Source: Luteibacter sp. Sphag1AF
Lineage (GTDB): Bacteria > Pseudomonadota > Gammaproteobacteria > Xanthomonadales > Rhodanobacteraceae
Length of the DNA: 64,000 nucleotides
Assembly (NCBI RefSeq): GCF_014192715.1
Contig: NZ_JACHYH010000001.1
Span: forward strand, 248,001-312,000
Direction: 5' to 3'
Part shown: positions 9,584 through 19,036 of the stretch, one piece after another
Layout of the letters: each line of letters begins with the position of its first letter
Position numbering within the stretch: position 1 is the stretch's first letter
Made by a program: the position numbers and the translations under genes
The notes under the pieces: model-generated
Database searches by the model: none
Told to the model about the DNA's origin: nothing
The model's input: only the letters and a program-made list of their open reading frames with translations

Positions 9584-10213
9584 TCAGGAGTTCTTGAGCA
9601 CGATGGAGTAGACGACATTGCCCACGTCACGGCACTTGTCGACTGCTTTCTCGATCAGCTCGAACAGATCCTTGGCCAGGATGGCGCGAAGCGGGTCCGA
9701 ACCTTCCGCGTAAAGCGTGCGGTAGGGGTCAAGCAGAAGGCGGTCGGCCTCCGATTCCAGCGCGTGCAGCTGGTCACGCAGCTTCTTGACCGGGTCGATG
9801 CGCAGCCCACGGCGCAGTTCGCCGATCATGGCGACCACGACCTCGGCCGAGCTTTCCAGCAGCGCCGCGCGCTGGCTGAAGTCGATACCGGTCAGACGAT
9901 CTGCGACGATGACGTAGCGTTCGGCGAACTTCTCGATGGTCTTGGGGATTTTATAGAGCGCGGAATTCAGCGCCTCGATGTCCTCGCGATCCAGCGCGGT
10001 AACGAACGTGTTCACCAGTTCCTCGCCGATCTGGCCGTGCAGCGCCTTTTCACGGGCACGGGCCGTGCTGAAGGCGGCCATCACGGGGGTGCGATCCGGG
10101 CGGGTAACCAGCTCATGCATCGCCTTGGCGCTTTCGCAGGCGGCTTCCGCGCTGGCTTCTAGCAGCCCGTAGAACTTGTCGCCCTTACCGAACATCGTCT
10201 GGAGTGAAAACAT
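9584..10213 (-). CDS. DUF47/PhoU-like Pit accessory protein
   Basis: A 209-residue all-helical cytosolic protein of the DUF47 (TIGR00153, PhoU-related) family. Its repeated heptad-like helices (ASAEAACESAKAMHELV; REKALHGQIGEELVNTFVTAL) fit the PhoU fold, which binds metal clusters. The family is routinely encoded next to low-affinity phosphate transporters and is thought to modulate them. It is the first gene of the pair with the Pit gene. A poor match to a PHO box lies 18 bp before the start, so phosphate control is possible but unproven. Confidence 0.88.
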   Translation of the reverse strand: MFSLQTMFGKGDKFYGLLEASAEAACESAKAMHELVTRPDRTPVMAAFSTARAREKALHGQIGEELVNTFVTALDREDIEALNSALYKIPKTIEKFAERYVIVADRLTGIDFSQRAALLESSAEVVVAMIGELRRGLRIDPVKKLRDQLHALESEADRLLLDPYRTLYAEGSDPLRAILAKDLFELIEKAVDKCRDVGNVVYSIVLKNS

Positions 10214-10230
10214 GCGTGCTGCCTGAGAAC

Positions 10231-10248
10231 ATTAGGGATATATGACGG
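10231..10248 (-). promoter_or_regulatory. Weak PHO-box-like sequence upstream of DUF47-pit
   Basis: Read on the minus strand, CCGTCAT then four bases then CCCTAAT resembles the CTGTCAT direct repeats bound by PhoB. The first repeat matches 6 of 7 bases and the second 4 of 7. Position just upstream of a phosphate-transport pair makes it plausible. Confidence 0.25.
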
Positions 10249-10342
10249 GAATGTTACTAGGACGCTTCGTGAATCGGTAACTTTTCGCGTGCGAACAGGC
10301 ACGTACACGACCCGGGCACCGTGTTTTGCTATAAGAACGCCA

Positions 10343-11662
10343 ATGCTCACCGAACTTTTGCTGCTTCTGTTCCTTTCCCTGGCCAATGGCTTCTTCGCCC
10401 TCTCGGAGATGTCGGTCGTCGCCTCGCGCAAGAGCCGGCTCAAGCAGATGGGGCGCACCAGCCGCCGGGCCCGCACGGCGCTGCATCTGGCCGAATCGCC
10501 TGAGCGCTTCCTGTCTACCGTGCAGGTAGGCATGACCCTGATCATCCTGATTACCGGCGCCATGGTCGGTGACAGCCTGGGCGAGACCTTCACCAACCTG
10601 CTCCACGATGGCGAGCCCGCCTGGCTGGCGCCCTATGCGCGCGTGCTGGGCTGGCTGCTGGGCTTCGTGCTGATGTCGCTGGTGCAGATCGTCATCGGCG
10701 AGCTGGTGCCCAAGCGGGCTGCGCTCACGGCGCCTGAGAAAATCGCCTGCCAGATCGCGCTACCCATGATGGTGGTCTCCCGTATCACTCTGCCGCTGGT
10801 CTGGCTGCTGAACCTGCTGAGCACCTCGATCCTTCGCCTGCTGCACCTGCATCGCAAGGGCTCCAGTGCCGCCACGGAAGAGGAAATCCGTCTGCTGGTG
10901 GCGGAAAGCGCCGAGCAGGGCATCCTCGACCCGGATGAGCGCAACATGGTCAACCGGGTCCTGCGCCTGGGCGACCGCACGGTCGATTCCGTGATGACCC
11001 CGCGCAAGAAAATCGCCTGGCTGGACATCGAAGGGACCCGCGAGGACAACCTTCAGGTACTCCATGACACGCCCTACTCGCGCTACCCCGTATACCGCCG
11101 GGATGAGAGCGACGTCGTGGGTGTGGTGGAGGTCAAACGCCTGCTGGTACAGCTGACCAGTGGCGAGCGCGACCTGTTCGAGCACGTGGCCAAGGCCCTG
11201 TTCGTACCAGTGACCGCCCGTGCGCTGGATCTTCTGGAGGCTTTCCGCGACGCCGACACCCAGCTGGCCCTCGCCGTGGACGAGTACGGCGATATCGAGG
11301 GGCTAATCACGCTGAACGACCTCCTGACAGCCGTCGTCGGCGCCACCGCCCCGGCCCAGGACGACCTGTCCGGCGACGGCCCCATCGTGCGTCGGGCTGA
11401 TGGCAGCTACCTCATTGACGGCGCCCTGCCGGCCGATGATCTGCGCGAGCTGCTGCAAATCGACCACCTGCCCAACGAAAACGAGCACGACTTCCGCACG
11501 GCCGCAGGCATGGTCACCGCCCAGTTTGGCCACATCCCGCGCGCAGGCGAATCGTTCACCTGGCAGGGCACCACGTTTGAGGTGCTGGACATGGATGGAG
11601 CCCGCATCGACAAGCTGCTGGTTTCCATTACCCCGGAAGTCGAGAACACCGCTTCCGGCTGA
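10343..11662 (+). CDS. CNNM/CorC-HlyC family membrane protein with CBS domains
   Basis: A 439-residue integral membrane protein. An N-terminal CNNM (DUF21) domain with about four membrane segments is followed by two CBS domains (MTPRKKIAWLDIEG; YSRYPVYRRDESDVVGVV) and a C-terminal CorC_HlyC domain (GAL-PADDLRELLQ-I). Family members are linked to Mg2+/Co2+ efflux or export; older annotation as haemolysin is unsupported. I prefer ATG 10343, where the hydrophobic N-terminus begins, over an in-frame ATG at 10289. There is no strong ribosome site. A CTATAA box about 10 nt upstream leaves open a very short leader. DUF47 is transcribed divergently. Confidence 0.88.
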   Translation: MLTELLLLLFLSLANGFFALSEMSVVASRKSRLKQMGRTSRRARTALHLAESPERFLSTVQVGMTLIILITGAMVGDSLGETFTNLLHDGEPAWLAPYARVLGWLLGFVLMSLVQIVIGELVPKRAALTAPEKIACQIALPMMVVSRITLPLVWLLNLLSTSILRLLHLHRKGSSAATEEEIRLLVAESAEQGILDPDERNMVNRVLRLGDRTVDSVMTPRKKIAWLDIEGTREDNLQVLHDTPYSRYPVYRRDESDVVGVVEVKRLLVQLTSGERDLFEHVAKALFVPVTARALDLLEAFRDADTQLALAVDEYGDIEGLITLNDLLTAVVGATAPAQDDLSGDGPIVRRADGSYLIDGALPADDLRELLQIDHLPNENEHDFRTAAGMVTAQFGHIPRAGESFTWQGTTFEVLDMDGARIDKLLVSITPEVENTASG

Positions 11663-11733
11663 GGTTTCAAAAAAAGAGTGCTCGCCCGTCTAAGCCTGTA
11701 ATCGAAGTTGATCGCGATAAGGTTAGGTCGGGC

Positions 11734-12711
11734 ATGAAGGCTGTCGGCACTTGGGATGAATACGCGTCAGCGCACGCCAGCGCACCGTCGGGTGCCCTGC
11801 GTGGCGACGGCTGGCGGTTGCAGCTTGAGGCGCTGGCCTCGCGCTGGCGCCAGCTGGATGCCTCTGTCTCCACCGCCCGCCGCCTGGCCGCTCTTGGCCG
11901 CTACACCCTGCGAACCCTGGCCGCTCCCCGCAAGCAGCTTGGCTGGCTGCGCTTTCTGCACGCCACGCCCGCCATGCGCCAGGCCGTGCGCACCGATCCG
12001 CGGCTGTATGACCGCTGGCACCGGGACTACATCTGCACCACGTTTACCCGTGAGGAGCGTCGTCAGGCCGTGTCGGCCCATTATCGTTTCATGCTTCAGC
12101 GTTTCCCTGCGCGCCTGAACGAGAAACTGCTAAAGGGCCATGCCGTGCGCCTGGCGACGCTCGTGCTAGACACCGGCGAACTGGCTCACGTGTACCTGCG
12201 CCAGTCGCACAGCGGACAGGCGGGCGAGCTTGACCTTTTCGTGGTCAACGCCGACAAGGAAATGCTCGCGTCCTGCGTGATGACGTTTGCGGGCAAGCAG
12301 GGGCTGATCGTCGGCGCCGTCAGCGGTTCGTGGGCCTACATGGGACATGAGCCCGTACACCGATTCATCCAGGGCTCGCACGGCGTTCGCCCGCGCCACC
12401 TGCTGATTTCCCTGTTGAGGACCATGGCCCGCGCCCAGGGTATCGACCGCATTCGCGGCGTCTCGCGCCGGGCGCTGCCCAACCTGCGACGCGACCTGCC
12501 TGATGAGTATGCCTACGACCGCTTCTGGATCGAGCACGGTGGCGTACGTGATCCGGAAGGCTGCTTTGAGATTCCACGCGACGAACCGACCCCTGACCCG
12601 GTCGTTGCCAGCAGCCCGCGTGGAGTACCCCGACACCTGCGCGAAAGCTTTCGTGATGACGCCTGCGCGCTGATGATGCGGACGCTTGGCTGGGGCAATC
12701 AGAAGTCGTAG
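11734..12711 (+). CDS. VirK/YbjX family protein (DUF535)
   Basis: A 325-residue protein of the DUF535 (VirK/YbjX) family. It carries the characteristic stretch from DRWHRDYICTTFTREERRQ through the central LDLFVVNADKEMLASCVMTF, and ends with the RGVSRRALPNLRRDLPDEYAYD-type motif followed by YDRFWIEHGG. VirK in Shigella and YbjX in Salmonella are tied to virulence-factor placement and envelope-stress or polymyxin tolerance; the biochemistry is unknown. The start ATG has only a weak GG-rich site before it. Its stop overlaps the stop of the convergent TonB receptor gene by 13 bp. Confidence 0.82.
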   Translation: MKAVGTWDEYASAHASAPSGALRGDGWRLQLEALASRWRQLDASVSTARRLAALGRYTLRTLAAPRKQLGWLRFLHATPAMRQAVRTDPRLYDRWHRDYICTTFTREERRQAVSAHYRFMLQRFPARLNEKLLKGHAVRLATLVLDTGELAHVYLRQSHSGQAGELDLFVVNADKEMLASCVMTFAGKQGLIVGAVSGSWAYMGHEPVHRFIQGSHGVRPRHLLISLLRTMARAQGIDRIRGVSRRALPNLRRDLPDEYAYDRFWIEHGGVRDPEGCFEIPRDEPTPDPVVASSPRGVPRHLRESFRDDACALMMRTLGWGNQKS

Positions 12712-15149
12712 ACGCCGCTGAGCATCACGACCCTGCCCTCACGCACCGGGACGAATGCCGCATCGAAGTTCACGGCGTACAGCGTGCGGGCAAAGAGGTT
12801 TTTCACGCCCAGCGTGGCACGCCACGACGGCGCGTAGTAGGTCAGCGTGGTCTCCACACTGGCCTGTCCGGGAATGCTGAAATAATCGCCGTCTTCGCTG
12901 GTACGACCAAGGCTGCGGCTACGCGCAATGATTCCCGCGCCCGCGCCCCAGTTCTGCAATGGAGCGCGCTGAAAACGATAAGTCGCCCATGCACTCAGCT
13001 GCTGACGCGGCGCGCCGGTGGTTGGCGTACCGTCGTGATTGCGGATGTGTGCGTTTGTGTAACTGGCCAGCACGTCGAAACCGGGCGCCACGGAACCGGC
13101 GAACTCCATTTCCGTGCCGTGATTGGTTTGTCCCGGACCCGGAGTCGCGAAGTAAGGCGGCTCCGGTGATACCAGGTCAACGCTGTGATCCAGTGAAATG
13201 CGATAAGCCGCAGCCGTAAGACGCGCGTTGTGGTCAAACAGATCCAGCTTCACGCCCGCCTCCACCTGCCGCGAATGGGCCGGCGGCAAGGGACGGCCAT
13301 CCTGGCCCAGCAGCGAATCCGCCTGGAAACCACTCACCGTGTTGGCATACACCGACACATCGGGTGTCACCTTGTAGACGACACCCGCCTTGGGCACCCA
13401 CTGCGACTGCCGGGTCTGTGCTGAACCCGCGCCCTGAATCTGCAACTCGTACGCCGTGCGACGCAACGCGAGCAACACGTCCCAGCGCTCGCCAATCACG
13501 ATCTGGTCCTGCAAGAACACACCGCTGGTGGTGGTCCAGGCGCCACCGAGCGTCTGCACGTTGCTCGACACCTTCTGCGTTTCGTGACGCGCGGGCGGCA
13601 GCAACGAACTGGTGTACACGTCATACGGACGGACGGTGGCGCGCGTTATCGAGTCGTTGGGCGCATCGGTGCCAGTGTGCGTGCGCGACACATCCACGCC
13701 AAGAACGACCGTGTGCCGGAGCGAGCCCTGATCGAAGCTGCCCACGATGTCGTTCTGGAACGTGTAATAGGCGTCCGAATAGCGGTAACTGCGCGCGACC
13801 GCGCCCACATCTCCCGGTGTGACCGTGGCGCCAAGCGCAGTGAGCGCATCGCTACTGGTCAGCGTCCAGGCCTGACCGCTATTTTTCTGCCGCACGTACT
13901 GGGCCTCGCTGCGGAAGGTCCAGTCCTGGCCAAGCGCACGATCCAGCGAGTAGAACACGCGGTTCGTGCGATACAGCGAGTGATCGCTGGCACTGCCCAG
14001 ACGCAGATAGTCCGGTGACGCGCTCGACAGCGAGTTACCCAGAAGCACCGCGTGATCAGGGCTGGGCACACGGTTGTCGACGCGCTCCGCGCCCGCGGTG
14101 AGTCGGGTCGACTCACCCTGCCAGGTGATGGATGGCGCAAGGTAACCACCACGGCGCCCGCGATAGCCCTGCGGCGTGTCACCCGCGTTGTTGCCGGCGA
14201 CAATCAGACGGTAAGTAAGCGATTGCGACGACCCCAACCGACCGGCAAGGTCGAGGCCCAGCCGCGCGCCGTCATACCGGCTCATCGACCAGCTGAGTTC
14301 GCGCACGGTTTCGGCCTGCGGCTTTTTCATCACCACATTCAGCGAACCGCCGAAATTGTTGCTGACTGATGCGTCACCCAGGATGGCCTCCGGCCCCTTC
14401 AACACCTCGATGCGTTCGACCGCCACCAGAGGCGCCAGATCTTCCGTACGCGCCACGCCATTGGGCATGCCGTCGGTCATTCCGTTACCGGCGTTGAACC
14501 CACGAATGCGAAACAGCGGAGGACCAACGAGTCCGTCGACATACTGCACGCCCGCGACCTGGCGCACCACGTCGCCGACCGTCACCGCCTGCTGCGCACT
14601 CATCGCTTCGCGCGTGACAACGGACACCGCCTGCGGCACATCAACAAGCCGGGAATCGGTACGGGTGGCGCCGCGCGTCGCGTCGACCTTGTAACCCCGG
14701 TCGCCCGCATCCAGACCCTCAACCGTAATCGGCAGCAGCGGCGTGATGCCGGGCTTTTCGGGTTCATAGGGTGTGCGCTCACGTGTCGAGGCGAGAAGCA
14801 CGGGCGCTTCGCGCTGACGGACCACCACAGTGGCCGAATCAAACGCGGCGTAGTCAAGATCCGTACCGCGCAACAGCGTGGACATCGCCTCGTCCACGGT
14901 GAGCTGACCGCTGGCACCGGCACTGCGAACATCGGCGACGTCGCCGCCGGCTGTCAGTACCTGCACGTTGGCCTGTTGGCCCAGTGCGATCAGTGCCGTG
15001 GAAAGCGCCTGCGCCGGAATAGCAATGCTGACCTTCGTGGACGACTGCGCGCCACCACCAGCACCTGTGGCCGCCATGGCGGTCACGCTGGTTGAAGCAA
15101 GCCACAGCACAAAGCATCCGCCCGCTGTTTTTTGCGTGCGCCTGCTCAT
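12699..15149 (-). CDS. TonB-dependent siderophore receptor with STN signalling domain
   Basis: An 816-residue outer-membrane receptor. A signal peptide (residues about 1-27) is followed by an STN/secretin domain (about 40-112, IPAQALSTALIALGQQANVQ), the plug (about 145-285, DVPQAVSVVTREAM... LKGPEAILGD) and a 22-strand barrel ending in an aromatic residue (GVYDF). The STN extension is how FecA-type receptors signal through the inner membrane to a FecR anti-sigma factor. The matching FecR and ECF sigma genes lie directly upstream. The ligand is likely a ferric siderophore but cannot be named. The gene starts 116 bp after fecR. Confidence 0.93.
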   Translation of the reverse strand: MSRRTQKTAGGCFVLWLASTSVTAMAATGAGGGAQSSTKVSIAIPAQALSTALIALGQQANVQVLTAGGDVADVRSAGASGQLTVDEAMSTLLRGTDLDYAAFDSATVVVRQREAPVLLASTRERTPYEPEKPGITPLLPITVEGLDAGDRGYKVDATRGATRTDSRLVDVPQAVSVVTREAMSAQQAVTVGDVVRQVAGVQYVDGLVGPPLFRIRGFNAGNGMTDGMPNGVARTEDLAPLVAVERIEVLKGPEAILGDASVSNNFGGSLNVVMKKPQAETVRELSWSMSRYDGARLGLDLAGRLGSSQSLTYRLIVAGNNAGDTPQGYRGRRGGYLAPSITWQGESTRLTAGAERVDNRVPSPDHAVLLGNSLSSASPDYLRLGSASDHSLYRTNRVFYSLDRALGQDWTFRSEAQYVRQKNSGQAWTLTSSDALTALGATVTPGDVGAVARSYRYSDAYYTFQNDIVGSFDQGSLRHTVVLGVDVSRTHTGTDAPNDSITRATVRPYDVYTSSLLPPARHETQKVSSNVQTLGGAWTTTSGVFLQDQIVIGERWDVLLALRRTAYELQIQGAGSAQTRQSQWVPKAGVVYKVTPDVSVYANTVSGFQADSLLGQDGRPLPPAHSRQVEAGVKLDLFDHNARLTAAAYRISLDHSVDLVSPEPPYFATPGPGQTNHGTEMEFAGSVAPGFDVLASYTNAHIRNHDGTPTTGAPRQQLSAWATYRFQRAPLQNWGAGAGIIARSRSLGRTSEDGDYFSIPGQASVETTLTYYAPSWRATLGVKNLFARTLYAVNFDAAFVPVREGRVVMLSGVYDF

Positions 15150-15265
15150 TCTGTCGCGTGCCCCTTCCGTCGCATGACGATGACTTAAAACGGAAAGTCT
15201 GACACGGCCCCCGGCAAAACCCCAGTGCCATCAACACATGGGGGGCGGGTCGTGCCGGGCGCCAC

Positions 15266-16285
15266 TTATAGCCGCCCGGCCCGGGAAAGCACGACGCGAT
15301 TGCCCGTCGCGCTGACTTTGACCGGAAAAACCTGCGGAAGCGCCTCCAGCCAGCTGTCGATGGCGTCCGTCCTGACCGTTCCCGTAAAGGTCATCGCCCC
15401 CAGACCCGCGTCGGCGATTTCCACCGGCCGCTTGCTGTAGCGATTGATGTTGGCCACCACGACCGACACCGGCTCGTTGTCGAATTCCAGACGATTGCTG
15501 CGCCACGCCGCGGCATGTTCGGGCGTCACGTTGGTCACGCTCATGGCCTCGGTCGCCGGGTCGTACGACACCTGCTGACCCGCGACCAGCTCCAGTGCGC
15601 CCTGCGCCGCATCCGACACGTGCCGGCCGGAGGGGGCGATACGTACGCGCCCCTCGGTCACCGCCACTACCACACGATCGTTGGTCCGACGCACATTGAA
15701 GGCCGTGCCCAGGTCGCGAATGGCAAGCGGGCCCGCCGTCACCACAAAGGGGCGCGCCTGATCGTGGACCACATGAAAATAGGCCTCGCCCGAGCTGAGG
15801 TCGATGCCGCGATGGCCAGCATCGAAATGAGCCACCACGGTAGACGCCCCACCCAGGGAAACCCTCGAGCCATCCGGAAGCGCGAAGTCTTCGTTCTGGC
15901 CCACGTTGCTGGCATAGCGCTCGCCGGGCTCCGTGGACATCCCGCCGAAATGTGTCCAGGCCACGCCGCCGGCGACCGCGAGCACCAGCGACGCGGCAAG
16001 CGCCGCAGCCACTCGCGGAAGCCACGGACGACGTGCCGGGGGCGACACTTCGGGCGACGCATGACGCATGACCAGACGGCGACGACGAAGCTCATCCGCC
16101 CCACCGACCTGCTCGCACAGCTGATTGATCTGCTCGAACGCCTCGGCATGGGTTCGGTCGGCCTCCAGCCAGGTCAGCCATTGGGCCACCGTCGGCTCGT
16201 CGGCGTCGTTTTCCCGCAGGCGCAACCACCATTCGGCGGCGTCCCGCAACAACAGCTCATCGGAAGACACTGAAATATTTGCCAT
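15266..16285 (-). CDS. FecR-family anti-sigma/signal transducer
   Basis: A 339-residue single-pass inner-membrane protein. An N-terminal DUF4880 region (LRDAAEWWLRLREN) binds the sigma factor. A transmembrane segment follows near residues 90-108 (VAAALAASLVLAVAGGVAW), then a periplasmic FecR domain and a C-terminal STN-like DUF4974 region that meets the receptor. The start is fixed by translational coupling: its ATG (16285-16283) overlaps the sigma-factor stop codon as TAATG. A longer reading to 16480 would overlap the sigma gene and lacks FecR similarity. Confidence 0.92.
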   Translation of the reverse strand: MANISVSSDELLLRDAAEWWLRLRENDADEPTVAQWLTWLEADRTHAEAFEQINQLCEQVGGADELRRRRLVMRHASPEVSPPARRPWLPRVAAALAASLVLAVAGGVAWTHFGGMSTEPGERYASNVGQNEDFALPDGSRVSLGGASTVVAHFDAGHRGIDLSSGEAYFHVVHDQARPFVVTAGPLAIRDLGTAFNVRRTNDRVVVAVTEGRVRIAPSGRHVSDAAQGALELVAGQQVSYDPATEAMSVTNVTPEHAAAWRSNRLEFDNEPVSVVVANINRYSKRPVEIADAGLGAMTFTGTVRTDAIDSWLEALPQVFPVKVSATGNRVVLSRAGRL

Positions 16286-16860
16286 TACTGGCCCTCCGCT
16301 CTGTTGCAGCGCGCCCGGCAATAGGCCAGCGCATGGCTGACGTGGTAGCGCACCATGCGCTCGGAAAGGTTCATTGAACGGGCAACGGCGTCGAACGCCT
16401 GCCCCTGAATCATGTGCATCACAAAGGCCCGGCTGGTCTTGGGCGGCAGTTCGCGCAGCGCCTCTTCCACCACGGCCCACTGGTTCATGGCATCGGTGTG
16501 CTGCTCTGGCACCGGTGCGACGGTCCAGTCGTCGGCCTCGGCGTCGGCGGGCGCGTGCTGGCGGACCTGCTGCTTGCGCAGTCCGTCCACAGCCAGGTTG
16601 GCCGCAATGCGGAACATCAGCGCCTTGGGGGACTCGATGCGAATGCCCCGATCCATCGACAACATGCGGACATACACTTCCTGAGCGACTTCCTGTGCAT
16701 CGGCCCGTGAATTCAGGCGACAGGTCAGGAACGCGATCAGGGCGCCGTTGTGCTCGTCGAAAAGCCGGGCAATGCGCTGCGCACGGTCGTCCGGAAGGTC
16801 GTGACCTCCGGACGGATCGTCGTCAGGTTCAAAAGGGTCCATGCGTTCGGGACTGAGCAT
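16285..16860 (-). CDS. FecI-like ECF RNA polymerase sigma factor
   Basis: A 191-residue ECF sigma factor of the iron-uptake type. Region 2 is visible at LFDEHNGALIAFLTCRL...EVAQEVYVRML (residues about 33-72). Region 4 helix-turn-helix is at LRELPPKTSRAFVMHMIQGQ...LSERMVRYHV (about 136-180). It should direct transcription of the adjacent receptor gene when the FecR/receptor relay reports ligand. Either Met1 or Met7 could be the start; neither has a strong ribosome site. Confidence 0.92.
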   Translation of the reverse strand: MLSPERMDPFEPDDDPSGGHDLPDDRAQRIARLFDEHNGALIAFLTCRLNSRADAQEVAQEVYVRMLSMDRGIRIESPKALMFRIAANLAVDGLRKQQVRQHAPADAEADDWTVAPVPEQHTDAMNQWAVVEEALRELPPKTSRAFVMHMIQGQAFDAVARSMNLSERMVRYHVSHALAYCRARCNRAEGQ

Positions 16861-16954
16861 CGGGTCTGGCCGGGCGTCTTGGCGGGTTCATGAGCTAAGA
16901 CGTTCGTACGGCCAGATTTTGAAATGGAAGATGCCCGCCGTCGTGCGGAAGGCG

Positions 16955-17728
16955 CTATTTGTCCTTGTCGGCCTGTCCGGCCAGCTGCGCCATGCGCTGC
17001 GCGTCGGCCAGGATGCCATGCAGGATACGCAGCTCGCGCAGCTCAGGACGGGCCCGCGCGAACAGCTTGCGTAGACGAAGCATGATCGTCACCGGCGAAC
17101 GGCCCTTGTGGAAATCAATGTCGTCAAGCGTCCGCGACAGATGCTCGAAGAAGCGCTCCACCTGCTCGGCGTCGGCGGGCACCTCGTCCTCGGCAGGCGG
17201 GGTCACGGGCTCGGGGGTTTCATCGGCCAGCATGACCGTACGCAGTTCGTACGCCACGACCTGAACGGCCTGGGACAGATTCAACGAGCTGAAGTCGTCC
17301 ACGCTCGGAATGCGCACCATGGCGTGGCAACGGGAAAGCTCGTCGTTCTCAAGGCCGGTACGCTCATTGCCGAAGACCAGCGCCACCTTCTCACCGCGAC
17401 GGGCGGCGGCCAGGGCCTGCCGGGCGCCCTCGCGGGGGTCCAGTTCCGGCAAGGTAACGCCGCGGCGGCGGGCACTCAGTCCCAGCGCAAAGGTGGTGCC
17501 GCCCAGCGCCTCGACCAGATCGCCGTGGATTTCCGCCTTGTCCAGCACGTCATCCGCGCCAGCGGCCAGCGCAGTGGCCTCCGGGTCCGGGAAGCGGTTC
17601 GGGGCAACCAGCGACAGGCCGTCGAAGCCCATCGTGCGCATGGCGCGGGCTGCCGAGCCAATGTTTCCCGAGTGCGAGGTGCGCACCAGGACGAAACGGA
17701 AGCGGTCAGAGAGCTCGGATAAGGCCAT
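16955..17728 (-). CDS. trmJ: tRNA (cytidine/uridine-2'-O-)-methyltransferase TrmJ
   Basis: A 257-residue SPOUT-class methyltransferase that 2'-O-methylates nucleotide 32 in the anticodon loop using S-adenosylmethionine. SPOUT motifs are visible: FVLVRTSHSGNIGSAARAM (motif 1, residues about 13-31), ALVFGNERTGLENDELSRC (motif 2) and PSVDDFSSLNLSQAVQVVAYE (motif 3). The C-terminal HPFXRRRL-like helical extension is present. Length matches E. coli TrmJ (246). It is divergent from suhB, as its E. coli counterpart is a chromosomal neighbour of suhB. Confidence 0.93.
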   Translation of the reverse strand: MALSELSDRFRFVLVRTSHSGNIGSAARAMRTMGFDGLSLVAPNRFPDPEATALAAGADDVLDKAEIHGDLVEALGGTTFALGLSARRRGVTLPELDPREGARQALAAARRGEKVALVFGNERTGLENDELSRCHAMVRIPSVDDFSSLNLSQAVQVVAYELRTVMLADETPEPVTPPAEDEVPADAEQVERFFEHLSRTLDDIDFHKGRSPVTIMLRLRKLFARARPELRELRILHGILADAQRMAQLAGQADKDK

Positions 17729-17859
17729 GGGTGCAGGTCTGAAGGTCGGGAAGCCCGAAAGTCTACAACGGTCCCGACTTGGGGCGCGGCGCCGCAGATG
17801 CTAAACTCGCCCACCGCCGCGGCCAGACCGCGGCCTTTGCTCTCGACCAAGCCGATCCC

Positions 17860-18663
17860 ATGCCAAGACCCGCAGTCAACGTAGCGGCGCGCGCTGCGCG
17901 CTCCGCAGGAAATATCATCCTGCGTTACATGAATCGCATCGAAGGCCTTTCGATCGTAGAAAAGCAGCGGATGGATTTCGCATCTGAAGTCGATCGACTG
18001 GCAGAAGCCGAGATCGTCAAGGAACTTCGCCGCGCTTACCCCACCCACGCCATTCTGGCGGAAGAATCGGGCGCCATCGGCAAGGGACCGCTCGTGTGGG
18101 TCATCGACCCGCTGGACGGCACGCACAACTATCTGCGTGGCATCCCTCATTTCTCCGTGTCCATTGCCCTGCTTGAAAAGGGCGAGCCCGTGTACGGCGT
18201 GGTGTTCGACCCCCTCCGGGATGAGCTCTTCACCGCCAGCAAGGGCGATGGCGCTTACCTGAATGATCGCCGCATCCGCGTCAGCAAGCGCGACGGCCTG
18301 CCCGGCGCCCTGCTGGGCACGGGCTATCCGTACCGTGCCCGCAACCACCTGGAATCGCAGCTGGCCATGACCCAGGCACTGCTCGCCGATGCGGAAGACA
18401 TCCGCCGCATGGGCTCGGCCGCGCTGGATCTCGCCTACGTCGCCGCCGGGCGTCTCGATGGTTACTTCGAGCCGGGCCTGCAGCCGTGGGACATGGCGGC
18501 GGGCGCCCTGCTGGTTCGCGAAGCAGGCGGCGTGTACGGCGACTTCGCAGGTCGCGAGGGCCTTCCGGCCAACGGCAACATCATCGCGGCCAACCACAAG
18601 ATTGCCGCAGCCATGACCCAGGTCATCGGCGCCCACGCCACTCCGCGCCTGCTCCAGGCCTGA
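17860..18663 (+). CDS. suhB: Inositol-1-monophosphatase / SuhB
   Basis: A 267-residue Mg2+-dependent phosphatase. Family signatures are complete: metal site EESG (residues about 67-70), WVIDPLDGTHNY (about 81-92) and the C-terminal WDMAAGALLVREAGG. SuhB also acts in rRNA antitermination complexes. The ATG at 17860 gives the standard N-terminus (PRPAVNVAARAARSAG); an upstream in-frame ATG at 17779 would add unrelated residues. It is divergent from trmJ and followed by a GC-rich hairpin. Confidence 0.93.
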   Translation: MPRPAVNVAARAARSAGNIILRYMNRIEGLSIVEKQRMDFASEVDRLAEAEIVKELRRAYPTHAILAEESGAIGKGPLVWVIDPLDGTHNYLRGIPHFSVSIALLEKGEPVYGVVFDPLRDELFTASKGDGAYLNDRRIRVSKRDGLPGALLGTGYPYRARNHLESQLAMTQALLADAEDIRRMGSAALDLAYVAAGRLDGYFEPGLQPWDMAAGALLVREAGGVYGDFAGREGLPANGNIIAANHKIAAAMTQVIGAHATPRLLQA

Positions 18664-18672
18664 GACGTGAAG

Positions 18673-18695
18673 GCGCGGCCCTGACGGGGCCGCGC
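18673..18695 (+). terminator. Hairpin after suhB
   Basis: A perfect 9-bp stem, GCGCGGCCC/GGGCCGCGC, with loop TGACG lies 10 bp after the suhB stop. There is no T-run, so it is either an inefficient terminator or a 3' end stabiliser. Confidence 0.55.
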
Positions 18696-18824
18696 ATCGG
18701 CCGGGCATGGATGCCTGGCGATTGCCCGAGCCATCACCCTGGGCAAGCACCTGCTGCTCACACGCCCCACAGAAACGCTAACCCGGATGAAATGCCGCGT
18801 GTCCACGCGCCCGCTCCTGTGGGC

Positions 18825-18841
18825 GTGAGCCTGCGAGCGAT
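18825..18841 (+). repeat. REP-like fragment, copy 1
   Basis: GTGAGCCTGCGAGCGAT occurs here and, with one mismatch, at 39613-39629. Both copies are intergenic, as expected for degenerate REP-type repeats in this group. Confidence 0.4.
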
Positions 18842-19036
18842 TCCTGTGACGCGACAGCCGAAGAGGCAACGATGTAGGCCCAGGCCTCAGGCACCATCAG
18901 CCTCTCAAATACTCGCTCGTCAGGGCTCAACCAATACGCGACTTTATGTGACGTAGTTCCGCTTTAGGTGTGATGAAGTTTGCAGAATGTGGCCGCCTCC
19001 CCCACAGGAGGCATCCCCACTGAAAAGGAATTCCCC

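Larger units (their letters stand above)
18664..19036 (+). other. 373-bp gene-free interval
   Basis: No convincing coding sequence. It holds the suhB hairpin at its left end, a REP-like fragment near 18825, and a strong ribosome site (AAAAGGAA) just before the phosphoesterase start. The right part (18930-18990) is visibly AT-richer and is where a promoter for the downstream gene would be expected; no convincing -35/-10 pair stood out. Confidence 0.6.

Noticed and set aside
15266-16480. A longer FecR of 404 residues
   Set aside because: The first 65 codons overlap the sigma-factor gene in another frame and have no FecR character; the TAATG overlap sets the start at 16285.
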